Positions 26,169-34,369 of a DNA stretch of 59,845 nucleotides are shown piece after piece. The DNA lies in contig DATJSJ010000006.1 of the NCBI GenBank assembly GCA_035504175.1, positions 1 through 59,845 on the forward strand, in the 5' to 3' direction. The translations under genes were made by a program, and so were the position numbers. Under the pieces are notes generated by a model. The model was not told the DNA's origin. It saw only the letters and a program-made list of their open reading frames with translations, and ran no database searches. The stretch's first letter is position 1. The number at the start of each line of letters is the position of its first letter. Origin of the DNA: DATJSJ01 sp035504175. Lineage in GTDB: Bacteria; Pseudomonadota; Alphaproteobacteria; Acetobacterales; Acetobacteraceae.

Positions 26169-27053
26169 TCAGGCGGCGGCGACGATCACGCGCACGCCGT
26201 GCCGCTCGAGCGCCTGGTGCAGCGGCGCCGGCGGCGCGCGGTCGGTGATCAGGGTGGTGACGGCGTCAAGGCCGCACAGGCGCAGGAAGGAGCGCTCGCC
26301 GAACTTGCTCGCGTCGCAGAGCACGATGCGCTCGCGGGCGCGCTCCATGAAGGCGAGCTTCACCTCCGCCTCCTCCGGCGAATAGTCGTAGAATCCCTCC
26401 GCATCGATGCCGGCAACGCCGAGGAAGACGCGAGCGAGCCAGTGCTCGCGGAGCTGCTGGCGGGCGATGCGGCCGCAGAGCGAACCCTCGCGGGCGCGCA
26501 ACGCGCCGCCCAGCACGTGAATGTCCGGGACCACGAGCGGACCGCCCGACAGTGCCAGCACCGATTGCAGGCTGTTGGTGACGACGCTGACATCGGAGCG
26601 GCCGCGCAGCCGGGCGGCGAGGCAGGCGACGGTCGAGCCGACATCGAGGCCGAGCACCTCGCCCGGTTGCACCAGCGCGAGTGCCGCCTCGGCGATCGCC
26701 GCCTTGGCCGTGGCGTTGCGGTCGCGCCGCGCCGCGAAGGAGGGCTCGGCGGCCGGATCGCGCACGGCGGCCGGGTCGCACCCGACGATCGGGTCGCACC
26801 CGACGATCGGGTCGCACCCGACGATCGGGTCGCGCCGCAGCGCGCCGCCATGGGCGCGTTCCAGCGCACCGTCGCCCTCGAGGGCGTGCAGGTCGCGGCG
26901 CACGGTCATTGCCGAAACGCCGAGCTCGCGCGCCAGGCCTGAGACCGAGGCGAAACCGCGATCGGCGATCAGGCGGCGCAACGTCCGACGGCGGACCGCG
27001 GCCGGGATCGGACCGGAGCGCGCGGGCGGGAGAACGTCCTGGGCTGATCCCAT
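26169..27053 (-). CDS. DeoR-family transcriptional regulator with internal tandem repeat
   Basis: 294 aa; typical DeoR regulators are about 255. N-terminal HTH: RRRTLRRLIADRGFASVSGL then ELGVSAMTVRRDLHALEGDG and AHGGALRR. The effector domain follows (LGLDVGSTVACLAARL, VVTNSLQSVLAL, LGGALRAREGS, LCDASKFGERSF). Between them lies an unusual linker in which the hexapeptide DPIVGC occurs three times, from an 18-bp DNA repeat. The start ATG at 27053 gives a 20-residue N-terminal extension. It is first in its operon and divergent from an SDR gene, with an operator-like repeat cluster between. Confidence 0.9.
   Translation of the reverse strand: MGSAQDVLPPARSGPIPAAVRRRTLRRLIADRGFASVSGLARELGVSAMTVRRDLHALEGDGALERAHGGALRRDPIVGCDPIVGCDPIVGCDPAAVRDPAAEPSFAARRDRNATAKAAIAEAALALVQPGEVLGLDVGSTVACLAARLRGRSDVSVVTNSLQSVLALSGGPLVVPDIHVLGGALRAREGSLCGRIARQQLREHWLARVFLGVAGIDAEGFYDYSPEEAEVKLAFMERARERIVLCDASKFGERSFLRLCGLDAVTTLITDRAPPAPLHQALERHGVRVIVAAA
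26773..26833. repeat. 18-bp tandem repeat (3.4 copies) inside the DeoR-family gene
   Basis: Unit GGGTCGCACCCGACGATC on the plus strand, perfect copies at 26773-26790, 26791-26808 and 26809-26826 plus seven bases of a fourth. In the gene it encodes DPIVGC repeated in frame. Unit length is a multiple of three, so copy-number change by slippage would keep the reading frame. Confidence 0.95.
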
Positions 27054-27114
27054 GCTGGCCGCGCCCGTGATTGATCCCGGCTGGTTACTGCATCGCCGTC
27101 CCGCTGGCAACAGG

Positions 27115-27146
27115 ATCGCACAACTCCGCACAAGGCTTTGTGCGAT
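27115..27146. promoter_or_regulatory. Operator-like cluster of CGCACAA motifs between DeoR and SDR genes
   Basis: Two direct copies of CGCACAA start exactly 10 bp apart (27117 and 27127), and an inverted copy TTGTGCG lies at 27138-27144. The outer pair forms perfect 9-bp arms ATCGCACAA/TTGTGCGAT, and the inner pair forms GCACAA-N4-TTGTGC. One-helical-turn spacing and the divergent position make this the likely binding site for the DeoR regulator, controlling both directions. Confidence 0.6.
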
Positions 27147-27204
27147 TTCGTTTGCATCAGTGAAGGCGCACGCTACGCTCCGCCCGCGCAACACACGGTG
27201 GGTC

Positions 27205-27987
27205 ATGGCGACGCTCGGCAGCGACCTGCATGGCAAGGCCGCCCTTGTCACCGGCGGGGCGCGCGGCATCGGGCTCGCGATCGCCCGCACCCTCGCGGCG
27301 CACGGCGTGCGGTTGGTGATCGCCGACCGCGAGGCGGATGCGGCGCAGGACGCCGCCGCTTCGATCGCCGGGGCGGCGGCGGTCGCGATGGATGTGGCCG
27401 ATCGCGGCAGCGTCGAGCGCGGCCTGGCGGCGGCGCTGGCGCGGCTCGGCGCGCTCGATTTCCTGGTTGCCAATGCCGGCGTTTCCACCATGGCACGCGC
27501 GATCGATCTGACCGACGCCGAGTGGGACGCGAACATGGACGTCAACGCGCGGGGCGTGTTCCTGACCAATCAGGCCGTGGCGCGGTACTTCCTGGCCGAG
27601 GGACGGCGCGGCGCGATCTGCAACACCGCCTCGCTTGCCGCCAAGGTCGGCGCGCCGCTGCTCGCGCACTACTCCGCCAGCAAGTTCGCCGTGCTCGGCT
27701 GGACGCAGGCGCTGGCGCGCGAGCTCGCGCCGCATGGCATCCGCGTCAACGCGGTCTGTCCCGGCTTCGTGCGGACCAGCATGCAGGAGCGCGAGATCGG
27801 CTGGGAGGCGCAGTTGCGCGGCATCCCGCCGCAGCAGGTGGTCGCCGAGTACGTGGCGCAGACGCCGCTCGGCCGGCTGGAGGAGCCGGAGGACGTGGCC
27901 GCGCTCGTCGCCTTCCTGCTGTCCGACGGCGCGCGGTTCATGACCGGGCAGGGGATCAACGTCACCGGCGGCGTCTACATGGGCTGA
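27205..27987 (+). CDS. Classical SDR oxidoreductase
   Basis: 260 aa. Cofactor loop VTGGARGIGLAIA, Asp in VIADREADA suggesting NAD preference, NAG motif VANAGVS, catalytic Tyr/Lys in YSASKFAV and C-terminal GQGINVTGGVYMG. Substrate not identifiable; polyols and sugar alcohols are common for this branch. It is divergent from the DeoR operon and shares its regulatory region. The ATG at 27205 is used; a longer open frame upstream is not SDR-like. Confidence 0.9.
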   Translation: MATLGSDLHGKAALVTGGARGIGLAIARTLAAHGVRLVIADREADAAQDAAASIAGAAAVAMDVADRGSVERGLAAALARLGALDFLVANAGVSTMARAIDLTDAEWDANMDVNARGVFLTNQAVARYFLAEGRRGAICNTASLAAKVGAPLLAHYSASKFAVLGWTQALARELAPHGIRVNAVCPGFVRTSMQEREIGWEAQLRGIPPQQVVAEYVAQTPLGRLEEPEDVAALVAFLLSDGARFMTGQGINVTGGVYMG

Positions 27988-28433
27988 GGGACATCCGGGT
28001 CGAAGCGCGCCGCGCCCGCACCCGCCTCACGCGGCGCGCCGACCGACGGCATGACGCAGATGCCAGTCATCCTGAGCTGCTGCCATGGGGCGAAGCCGAG
28101 ACCGGCACCCGAGGTAACTACCGGAAGCTTTTCCATCTGGACACGCAGCTGACGACCCGATCTGCGTCCGACCCGCTTCGGGCCGGGCGTCTCGACCGAC
28201 CTGCTCGGCCACGTCGCCTGTCGCGGCGCGTCTGTCGGCCGGTCGATCGACGCGGACGCTGCGGCCGCGATCGCGAGGGCGGCGCCGATCCCGCGTCCGA
28301 CTGTCGCCGTCTTCGCCCCGGTCAGCCGCCGCGCAGCGCCGGGCGACGCGTGACCCGGCGGTCGGGCGGATCGACCATGGACCGGACGCTTCGATCGGGG
28401 AAAAATACCGGCTGCAGCGCGGAGGAGGGACGG
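27988..28433. other. Intergenic region between two SDR genes, 446 bp
   Basis: No convincing gene. One plus-strand frame is open without a start from 28153 to 28353 (66 codons) and reads somewhat protein-like (GVSTDLLGHVACRGASVG), so it might be a decayed gene end, but I recognise no family. The final bases before 28434 include the strong ribosome-binding site GGAGGAGGGA of the next gene. No promoter was recognised. Confidence 0.4.
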
Positions 28434-29195
28434 ATGGATCTGGGGCTCAAAGGCCGGAAGGCGCTGGTCACCGGCGCCACCCGGGGAATCGGCCGCGCCA
28501 TCGCCGAGCTTCTGGCCGCGGAGGGAGCCGCGGTCGCGATCTGTGCCCGCAACGCCGGCGAGGTCGCGTCCATGGTCGAGCGCCTGCGCGGCGCGGGGGT
28601 CGCGGCGACCGGCCAGGCGCTGGACGTCGCCGACGGCGCGGCGCTGGCCGGCTTCGTGCAGCACGCCGCGCGCGAGCTCGGCGGGCTCGACATCGTCATC
28701 CCGAATGTCAGCGCGCTCGCGATCGGCGCCGACGAGGCGTCCTGGCAGGCGGAATTCCAGACCGACCTGATGGGCACGGTGCGCCTGGTGCAGGCCGCGA
28801 TGCCGCATCTCGAGGCGTCGGATGCCGGCTCGATCGTCATCATCTCCTCGGTTTCGGGCCGGGAGATCGACTTCGCCGCCGGACCCTACGGTGCGATGAA
28901 GGCGGCGCTGATCCACTACGCCAACGGGCTCGCCTATCAGCTCGCCGGCAAGGGGATTCGCGCCAATGCGATCTCGCCCGGCAACACCTATTTCGAGGGT
29001 GGCGTCTGGCACAACATCGAGCGGAACAACCCGGCGCTGTTCTCCAGCGCGCTGGCGCTCAACCCGACCGGGCGGATGGGCAAGCCGGAGGAGATGGCCC
29101 GCGCGGCCGTGTTCCTCGCGAGCCCGGCAGCGAGCTTCATCTCCGGCACGAATCTGGTGGTGGACGGCGCGCTGACGCGTGGCGTGCAGTATTGA
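28434..29195 (+). CDS. Classical SDR oxidoreductase
   Basis: 253 aa. Cofactor loop VTGATRGIGRAIAELL, Arg in AICARNAGEV suggesting NADP preference, and the unusual motif IVIPNVSAL where most SDRs have NNAG. Catalytic Ser in IIISSVSGRE and Tyr/Lys in YGAMKAALI. Not a duplicate of the SDR at 27205: cofactor signatures and substrate loops differ. A strong GGAGGAGGG precedes the ATG. Confidence 0.9.
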   Translation: MDLGLKGRKALVTGATRGIGRAIAELLAAEGAAVAICARNAGEVASMVERLRGAGVAATGQALDVADGAALAGFVQHAARELGGLDIVIPNVSALAIGADEASWQAEFQTDLMGTVRLVQAAMPHLEASDAGSIVIISSVSGREIDFAAGPYGAMKAALIHYANGLAYQLAGKGIRANAISPGNTYFEGGVWHNIERNNPALFSSALALNPTGRMGKPEEMARAAVFLASPAASFISGTNLVVDGALTRGVQY

Positions 29196-29327
29196 GCCGG
29201 GTCGCGACCGCGGACTTCACCGAGCCGATTGTACCGCCGGGGACGCCTCGCCCTGGCCGCGACCGACGAGGCGCCACCGAGCGGAATGCCGGACCGGGCG
29301 AGAGATTATCGCGCAGCCGCGCTGACC

Positions 29328-29356
29328 TTGACGCGACTTGCGGGCGGTCGCAATAC
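29328..29356 (+). promoter_or_regulatory. Candidate sigma-70 promoter for the CUT1 operon
   Basis: TTGACG (29328-29333) and CAATAC (29351-29356) with a 17-bp spacer, about 110 bp upstream of the binding-protein ATG. The 274-bp gap after the SDR gene supports a new transcription start here. Confidence 0.45.
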
Positions 29357-29469
29357 TCGTTCGCTCAATACATTGCACGTCGTCCGGCCTCGATGACCAG
29401 CGTTGCCGGGGCGTCCAGACGTCTGGCATTGTCAGGCAGGCGTATGAAAACCAAACGGGGAGTGAAACG

Positions 29470-30960
29470 ATGATGCTGAAGCGCTGGGGCCTGAGGGCCC
29501 TGTTCGCTGCGGCTGCGGCTGCGGCGTGGCTTGGCGTGGCCGCACCGCCGGCACAGGCCGGCGAGTTCGACGGTGTCACCGTCAACATCATGACGCAGAC
29601 CGGCGCGATCCAGGAACCGCTGCAGCGGCGCGCGCCCGACTTCGAGAAGCTGACCGGCGCCAAGATCAACATCATCGCGGTGCCGTTCTCCGATCTGTAC
29701 CAGAAGGTGCTGACCGACTGGGCCAGCGGCACCAATTCCGTCGATGCCGCCGTGTTCGCGCCGCAATGGATGGTCGACTACGTCGCCGGCGGCTATCTCG
29801 AGGACCTGACCGACCGGATCAAGCACGATCCGAAAATCGACTGGCAGGGCATCGCGCCGTTCTTCCGCAACTTCTCCGCCAACTACGGGGGCCGGACCTA
29901 TCTGATCCCGATGGATGGCGATTTCCACATGCTCTATTACCGGACCGACGTGTTCAAGAAGTACGGTCTGAAGCCGCCGGCCACCTGGGATGATTACCTG
30001 GCCGACGCGAAGGCGCTGAACGGCAAGGACTTCAACGGCGACGGCACCAAGGACTACGGCTCGTGCATCGCCAAGAAGCGCAACGCCCAGAGCTACTGGT
30101 TCATCATGGACATCGCCGGCTCGATGATCCAGTCGAAGGGCACGGCGCAGGGCACGTTCTTCGACACGCGCAACATGAAGCCGCTGGTGGACAACGAGGC
30201 CTTCCGCCGGGCGCTGGAGATCCTGAAGGAGACCGGCAAGTACGGGCCGCCGGATGAGCTCAACCTCGACGTCAGTGACACCCGTCCGCTCTTCGTCTCC
30301 GGCAAGTGCGCGCTCAACCTCGACTGGGGCGATGTCGGGGTGCTGGCGATCGATCCCAAGACCTCGAAGGTGATCGACAAGACCGGCGCGGTGATCACGC
30401 CCGGCTCGAAGGAAGTGCTGAACTGGGACACCGGCAAGCTCGAGGCCTGCAACGCCACCAACTGCCCGTATGCGATCGACGGCGTCAATCACTCGCCGTA
30501 TGCCGCGTTCGGCGGCTGGAGCGGCGGCATCAACGTCAAGGCCAAGCCGCGGGTGAAGGACGCCGCCTACGCCTTCTTCTCCTACATGTCGCAGCCGGCG
30601 CAGTCGGACGTCGACGTGACGATCGGCAAGACCGGGTTCAACCCGTACCGCACGTCGCAGTTCACCTACAACGACGTCTGGAAGGACAGCGGCATGAGCA
30701 AGGTCGCCGGTGACGCCTATCTCGGCGCCATCTCCGACAGCCTGCATTCGCCGAACATGATCCTCGACCTGCGCATTCCGCAGAACCAGAAGTACCAGCA
30801 GGTCGTGCTCGACGAGGCGGTGTCGCGCTTCCTGGCCGGCGAGATCGACGTCGAGGCCACGATCAAGGCGATCGACGGCGGCTGGAACGACCTGAACGAG
30901 CAGATCGGCACCGAGAGCCAGCTCAAATACTACAAGGGGACCCTGGGCATTCAGCACTAG
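29470..30960 (+). CDS. CUT1 ABC transporter extracellular solute-binding protein (family 1)
   Basis: 496 aa, longer than the usual 420-440. Signal peptide residues 1-31 with a long Ala-rich core, cleaved near AQA-GEF. The mature protein has the type-1 binding-protein fold: VTVNIMTQTGAIQEPL, DAAVFAPQWMVDYVAGGYLEDL, LIPMDGDFHMLYYRTDVFKKYG. Several Cys pairs (GSCIAKK; EACNATNCPYA) may form disulfides in the periplasm. GGGG precedes the ATG. It heads a four-gene operon and is separated from the first permease by a strong hairpin. Confidence 0.92.
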   Translation: MMLKRWGLRALFAAAAAAAWLGVAAPPAQAGEFDGVTVNIMTQTGAIQEPLQRRAPDFEKLTGAKINIIAVPFSDLYQKVLTDWASGTNSVDAAVFAPQWMVDYVAGGYLEDLTDRIKHDPKIDWQGIAPFFRNFSANYGGRTYLIPMDGDFHMLYYRTDVFKKYGLKPPATWDDYLADAKALNGKDFNGDGTKDYGSCIAKKRNAQSYWFIMDIAGSMIQSKGTAQGTFFDTRNMKPLVDNEAFRRALEILKETGKYGPPDELNLDVSDTRPLFVSGKCALNLDWGDVGVLAIDPKTSKVIDKTGAVITPGSKEVLNWDTGKLEACNATNCPYAIDGVNHSPYAAFGGWSGGINVKAKPRVKDAAYAFFSYMSQPAQSDVDVTIGKTGFNPYRTSQFTYNDVWKDSGMSKVAGDAYLGAISDSLHSPNMILDLRIPQNQKYQQVVLDEAVSRFLAGEIDVEATIKAIDGGWNDLNEQIGTESQLKYYKGTLGIQH

Positions 30961-30978
30961 CCGGCGACGGAGCGTCGG

Positions 30979-31002
30979 CCCCGGCGCCAACAGGCGCCGG
31001 GG
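30979..31002. terminator. Strong intercistronic hairpin (partial terminator or 3' stabiliser)
   Basis: Perfect 10-bp stem CCCCGGCGCC/GGCGCCGGGG with an AACA loop, 18 bp after the binding-protein stop and about 20 bp before the permease start. There is no T-run. As in malE-like operons, such a hairpin would protect the upstream mRNA or attenuate, making binding protein in excess over the membrane parts. Confidence 0.7.
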
Positions 31003-31023
31003 TCGCGTCGTCCAGCCAGGCCC

Positions 31024-32190
31024 GTGGACCCCGTGATGCAAGAAGCCCTGCCGACCACCGCTGCCGTCGCCGCCGCCCGAGCCGAGCCGGCGAGCCGGCC
31101 CAGCGCGGGTGAATGGCTCGACAGTCATACCGGCCCGATCATGGTCCTGCCGGCCGTGCTGATTCTGCTGGGCTTCGCGATCTTCCCGCTGATCATCTCG
31201 ATCTATCTCGCGCTGTCACGCTTCTCCCTGTTCCAGGGCAGCTTCCGGCTGCAATGGGTCGGGCTGTACAATTTCCGCCGGCTGCTGATCGGGACGCAGC
31301 AATACCATCTGCTCGGCACGTTCGGGACGCTGCGCTGGCCGGAATGGGCGATCTTCGCGGCGATCGTCGCGCTGCTGCTGGTCTGGCTCGCACGCCACCT
31401 GCGGGCCCCGTTCCACCCGTTCGGTTTCCTCGGCCGCTGCATCTCCGCCGCCCTCGCCGCCGGCCTCGCCTTGCTGGTGCTCGCGACGATCGTCCCCGGC
31501 GGGTATCAGGGCACGCTGCTCAACACCTGCCTCTACGTGCTGTTCGGCGTGATCGCGCAATTCCTGCTCGGCCTCGGGCTGGCGCTGCTCTGCGCGCAGC
31601 CGATCCGCGGCCGCACCTGGTTCCGGGTGCTGTTCTTCATCCCGCTGATGGTGACGCCCGTGGGTGTGGCCTACATGTTCCGCATGCTGGCGGACATGGA
31701 CAAGGGTCCGTTCGCGCCGCTGCGTCGCGCGATCGGCCTCGCCGACTGGTCCTGGGCGACACATGCCTGGTCGGCGCGGCTGATGGTGCTGGTCGGCGAT
31801 ACCTGGCAATGGACGCCGTTCATGTTCATCGTGCTGCTCGCAGCGATCGAGAACCAGCCGCGCGACCAGCTCGAGGCGGCGCGACTCGATGGCGCGAGCT
31901 CGCCGCAGATCTTCCGCGATATCACCTGGCCGGCGATCGCGCCGGTCGCCGCGACCGTGGTGCTGATCCGGCTGATCGAGGCGTTCAAGATCGTCGACCT
32001 GCCGAACGTGCTGACCGCCGGCGGACCGGGGCTGGCGACCGAATCGCTGACGCTGCACTCCTTCATCGCCTGGCGCACGCAGGATCTCGGCGGATCGGCG
32101 GCGGTCGGCTACATCCTGCTGTTCATCTCGACCGTGACCTGCGTCTCGTTCTTCAATTACGTCGTGCGCTGGACGCGGCGGTTCCAATGA
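31024..32190 (+). CDS. CUT1 ABC transporter permease, MalF/UgpA type, with inserted membrane segments
   Basis: 388 aa versus about 300 for the family. After the first helix (VLPAVLILLGFAIFPLIIS) and the usual LYNFRRLLIGTQQ, about 80 extra residues carry two added hydrophobic helices (WAIFAAIVALLLVWLARHL; ISAALAAGLALLVLATIVPG). The normal core then resumes at LLNTCLYVLFG. The ATPase-coupling EAA loop is at DQLEAARLDGASSPQIFRDI. Starts: GTG 31024 or ATG 31036. It pairs with the next permease, overlapping by 4 bp. Confidence 0.9.
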   Translation: MDPVMQEALPTTAAVAAARAEPASRPSAGEWLDSHTGPIMVLPAVLILLGFAIFPLIISIYLALSRFSLFQGSFRLQWVGLYNFRRLLIGTQQYHLLGTFGTLRWPEWAIFAAIVALLLVWLARHLRAPFHPFGFLGRCISAALAAGLALLVLATIVPGGYQGTLLNTCLYVLFGVIAQFLLGLGLALLCAQPIRGRTWFRVLFFIPLMVTPVGVAYMFRMLADMDKGPFAPLRRAIGLADWSWATHAWSARLMVLVGDTWQWTPFMFIVLLAAIENQPRDQLEAARLDGASSPQIFRDITWPAIAPVAATVVLIRLIEAFKIVDLPNVLTAGGPGLATESLTLHSFIAWRTQDLGGSAAVGYILLFISTVTCVSFFNYVVRWTRRFQ

Positions 32191-33239
32191 CCCCGCCCGT
32201 CGACGACCGGCCGCTGCTGCGCCGACTGTTCGAGCCGAAGCGCCTCGACGAGCTGGCGCCGGTGCCGCGGCTGCTGACCTACGGCACGCTCGCCTTCTGG
32301 TCGCTCGGCGTGCTGTTCCCGCTCTACTGGGTCATCGTCACCTCGTTCAAGATCGAGGTGCAGGTCGACAGCGGGCCCTACTACCTGCCGTTCATCGACT
32401 TCCGGCCGACGCTCGGCGCCTGGAAGTTCATGGTGCTGGAGAACAACTTCTTCGGCCCGTACATGAACTCGGTGGTCGTGGCACTCAGCAGCACGATCCT
32501 CGCTTTGCTGATCGGCGCCCTCGCCGCCTACGCGTTGGTGCGCATCCGCTTCCGCGTCCGCCTCGCCGCCGTGCTCTGCTTCCTGATCCTGCTGGTCGGC
32601 GTCATCGTCGCGGTCGCGGCTTTCGGCGTGCCCTGGCTGCTCGCGACGGTGATCGCGATCGCGCTGTTCCTGCTGGCGCTCGCGACCTTCGTCCGCCGCA
32701 CCCGCCCGGCGCTCGGCAACCACGACATCGAGTTCTGGATGATCTCCAACCGGATCATGCCGCCGATCGTCGCCGTGCTGCCGATCTACGTCATGTTCCA
32801 GCACCTGCACCTGCTGGACACGCGCACGGCGTTGATCGCGACCTACACCGGCGTCAACCTGCCGATCGTCGTGTGGCTGACGCGCGACTTCTTCGCCGCG
32901 ATCCCGATCGACCTCGAGGAGAGTGCCGAGATCGACGGCGCCTCCAAGTTCAGCGTGTTCTTCACCATCGCCCTGCCGCTGGTGCGCTCGGGCCTCGCCG
33001 CCACCTTCATGCTGGTGCTGATCCTGAGCTGGAACGAGTTCCTGCTGGCGCTGTTCCTGACCAACGCCGACGCCCAGACCATGCCGGTGCTGGTGGCGGC
33101 GCAGAACACGACGCGCGGCCCGCAATGGTGGGACATGTCCGTGCTGATCGTGGTGATGATAGCCCCGGTGATCGTGATCGCCGCCTTCCTGCAGAAACAC
33201 ATCGCGCGCGGCCTGCTGGTCGGCGCCGTCAAGGGCTGA
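32187..33239 (+). CDS. CUT1 ABC transporter permease, MalG/UgpE type, with inserted membrane segments
   Basis: 350 aa versus about 280 for the family. The core is typical: YWVIVTSFK, NSVVVALSSTILALLIGALAAYALVRIRF, then MISNRIMPPIVAVLPIYVMF, and the EAA loop DLEESAEIDGASKFSVFF. Between RIRF and ISNRIMPP lie about 60 extra residues with two added hydrophobic stretches (LAAVLCFLILLVGVIVAVAA; WLLATVIAIALFLLALATFV). The partner permease has a comparable insertion, so the pair probably forms an enlarged membrane domain. Confidence 0.9.
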   Translation: MTPPVDDRPLLRRLFEPKRLDELAPVPRLLTYGTLAFWSLGVLFPLYWVIVTSFKIEVQVDSGPYYLPFIDFRPTLGAWKFMVLENNFFGPYMNSVVVALSSTILALLIGALAAYALVRIRFRVRLAAVLCFLILLVGVIVAVAAFGVPWLLATVIAIALFLLALATFVRRTRPALGNHDIEFWMISNRIMPPIVAVLPIYVMFQHLHLLDTRTALIATYTGVNLPIVVWLTRDFFAAIPIDLEESAEIDGASKFSVFFTIALPLVRSGLAATFMLVLILSWNEFLLALFLTNADAQTMPVLVAAQNTTRGPQWWDMSVLIVVMIAPVIVIAAFLQKHIARGLLVGAVKG

Positions 33240-33248
33240 GGACCGACG

Positions 33249-34298
33249 ATGCGGGTGCGGCTGGTCGACATCCACAAATCCTTCGGCCAGGTCGAGGTGG
33301 TCAAGGGCCTCGATCTCGCGGTCGAGGACGGCGAGTTCCTGGTGCTGCTCGGCGCCTCCGGCTCCGGCAAGACGACCGCACTGCGCATGGTCGCGGGGCT
33401 GGAAAGCGTCAGCTCCGGCCGCGTGCTGATCGGCGAGCGCGACGTGACCGAGGTACTGCCGAAATACCGCGACGTGGCGATGGTGTTCCAGTCCTACGCG
33501 CTCTACCCGCACAAGACGGTGTTCGCCAACATCGCCTATCCGCTCAGCGTCCGCCGCCGGCCGCGCGCCGAGATCGAGACCAACGTGCGCGAGGTGGCGC
33601 GCCAGGTGCAGCTCGAGGCGCTGCTCGACCGCTACCCGCGCCAGCTCTCCGGCGGCCAGCGGCAGCGCGTCGCCCTGGCGCGTGCGATCATCCGCCGGCC
33701 GGCGACCTTCCTGATGGACGAGCCGCTGTCCAATCTCGACGCCAAGCTGCGCGGCCAGATGCGCGCCGAGCTCAAGCACATGCAGCACCAGCTCGGCATC
33801 ACCACGATCTACGTGACGCATGACCAGGTCGAAGCGATGACGCTGGCGCATCGCATCGCCCTGCTGGAGAAGGGCGTGCTGCAGCAGCTCGACACGCCGG
33901 CGGCGATCTACAACGCGCCGGCCAATCTGTTCGTCGCCGGTTTCATCGGCGCGCCGCCGATGAACTTCATCGAGGGCGAGCAGGACGGCGCCGCATTCCG
34001 CTCACCGTCCGGGAGCTTCGCCGTCGCCCACGGCCCGTCGCGACGTGCGGTCGTTGCCGGCGTGCGGCCGGAGGATTGCCGGGTGACCGCGCCGGAGTCA
34101 GGCAAGCTTACCGCCGACGTCTACGCGACCGAGCTGATCGGTGACCACACGCTGGTCACCTGTCGCGGCCAGGACGTCACGGTGACGGTGAAGGCGGACA
34201 AGACGGTGCAGTGGCGTGACGGCGAGAGGGTCGGCATCGATTTCGCCCCCGCCGCGGTGCACCTCTTCGACAGGCAGTCGGGCCAGCGGCTGAGCTGA
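33249..34298 (+). CDS. CUT1 ABC transporter ATP-binding protein (MalK/UgpC type)
   Basis: 349 aa, normal length. Walker A GASGSGKTT near residue 36, Q-loop VFQSYALYPHKTV, signature LSGGQRQRVALARA, Walker B FLMDEPLSNLD, H-loop YVTHDQVEAM. A C-terminal OB/TOBE regulatory domain covers the last 110 residues (FIGAPPMNFIEG onwards). It supplies ATPase activity to the two unusual permeases upstream and closes the operon 9 bp after the second. Confidence 0.95.
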   Translation: MRVRLVDIHKSFGQVEVVKGLDLAVEDGEFLVLLGASGSGKTTALRMVAGLESVSSGRVLIGERDVTEVLPKYRDVAMVFQSYALYPHKTVFANIAYPLSVRRRPRAEIETNVREVARQVQLEALLDRYPRQLSGGQRQRVALARAIIRRPATFLMDEPLSNLDAKLRGQMRAELKHMQHQLGITTIYVTHDQVEAMTLAHRIALLEKGVLQQLDTPAAIYNAPANLFVAGFIGAPPMNFIEGEQDGAAFRSPSGSFAVAHGPSRRAVVAGVRPEDCRVTAPESGKLTADVYATELIGDHTLVTCRGQDVTVTVKADKTVQWRDGERVGIDFAPAAVHLFDRQSGQRLS

Positions 34299-34327
34299 GC
34301 TTCGGCCCCCGCCAATTCGCGTGCACC

Positions 34328-34363
34328 GACCGGGCAAACGCCGCTCGCGACCTCCGCCCGGTC
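34328..34363. terminator. Possible weak bidirectional terminator
   Basis: GACCGGGC (34328-34335) and GCCCGGTC (34356-34363) form an 8-bp stem with a 20-nt loop in the gap between two convergent genes. No T-run, long loop; only the position supports it. Confidence 0.3.
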
Positions 34364-34369
34364 AGCCGA

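Noticed and set aside
26773..26833. CRISPR-like array
   Set aside because: The 18-bp units are contiguous with no unique spacers and lie inside a coding gene, so this is a simple tandem repeat.
27205..29195. Duplication of one SDR gene into two copies
   Set aside because: The two proteins differ in cofactor residues, the NAG-position motif and termini, so they are separate family members, not a recent duplication.
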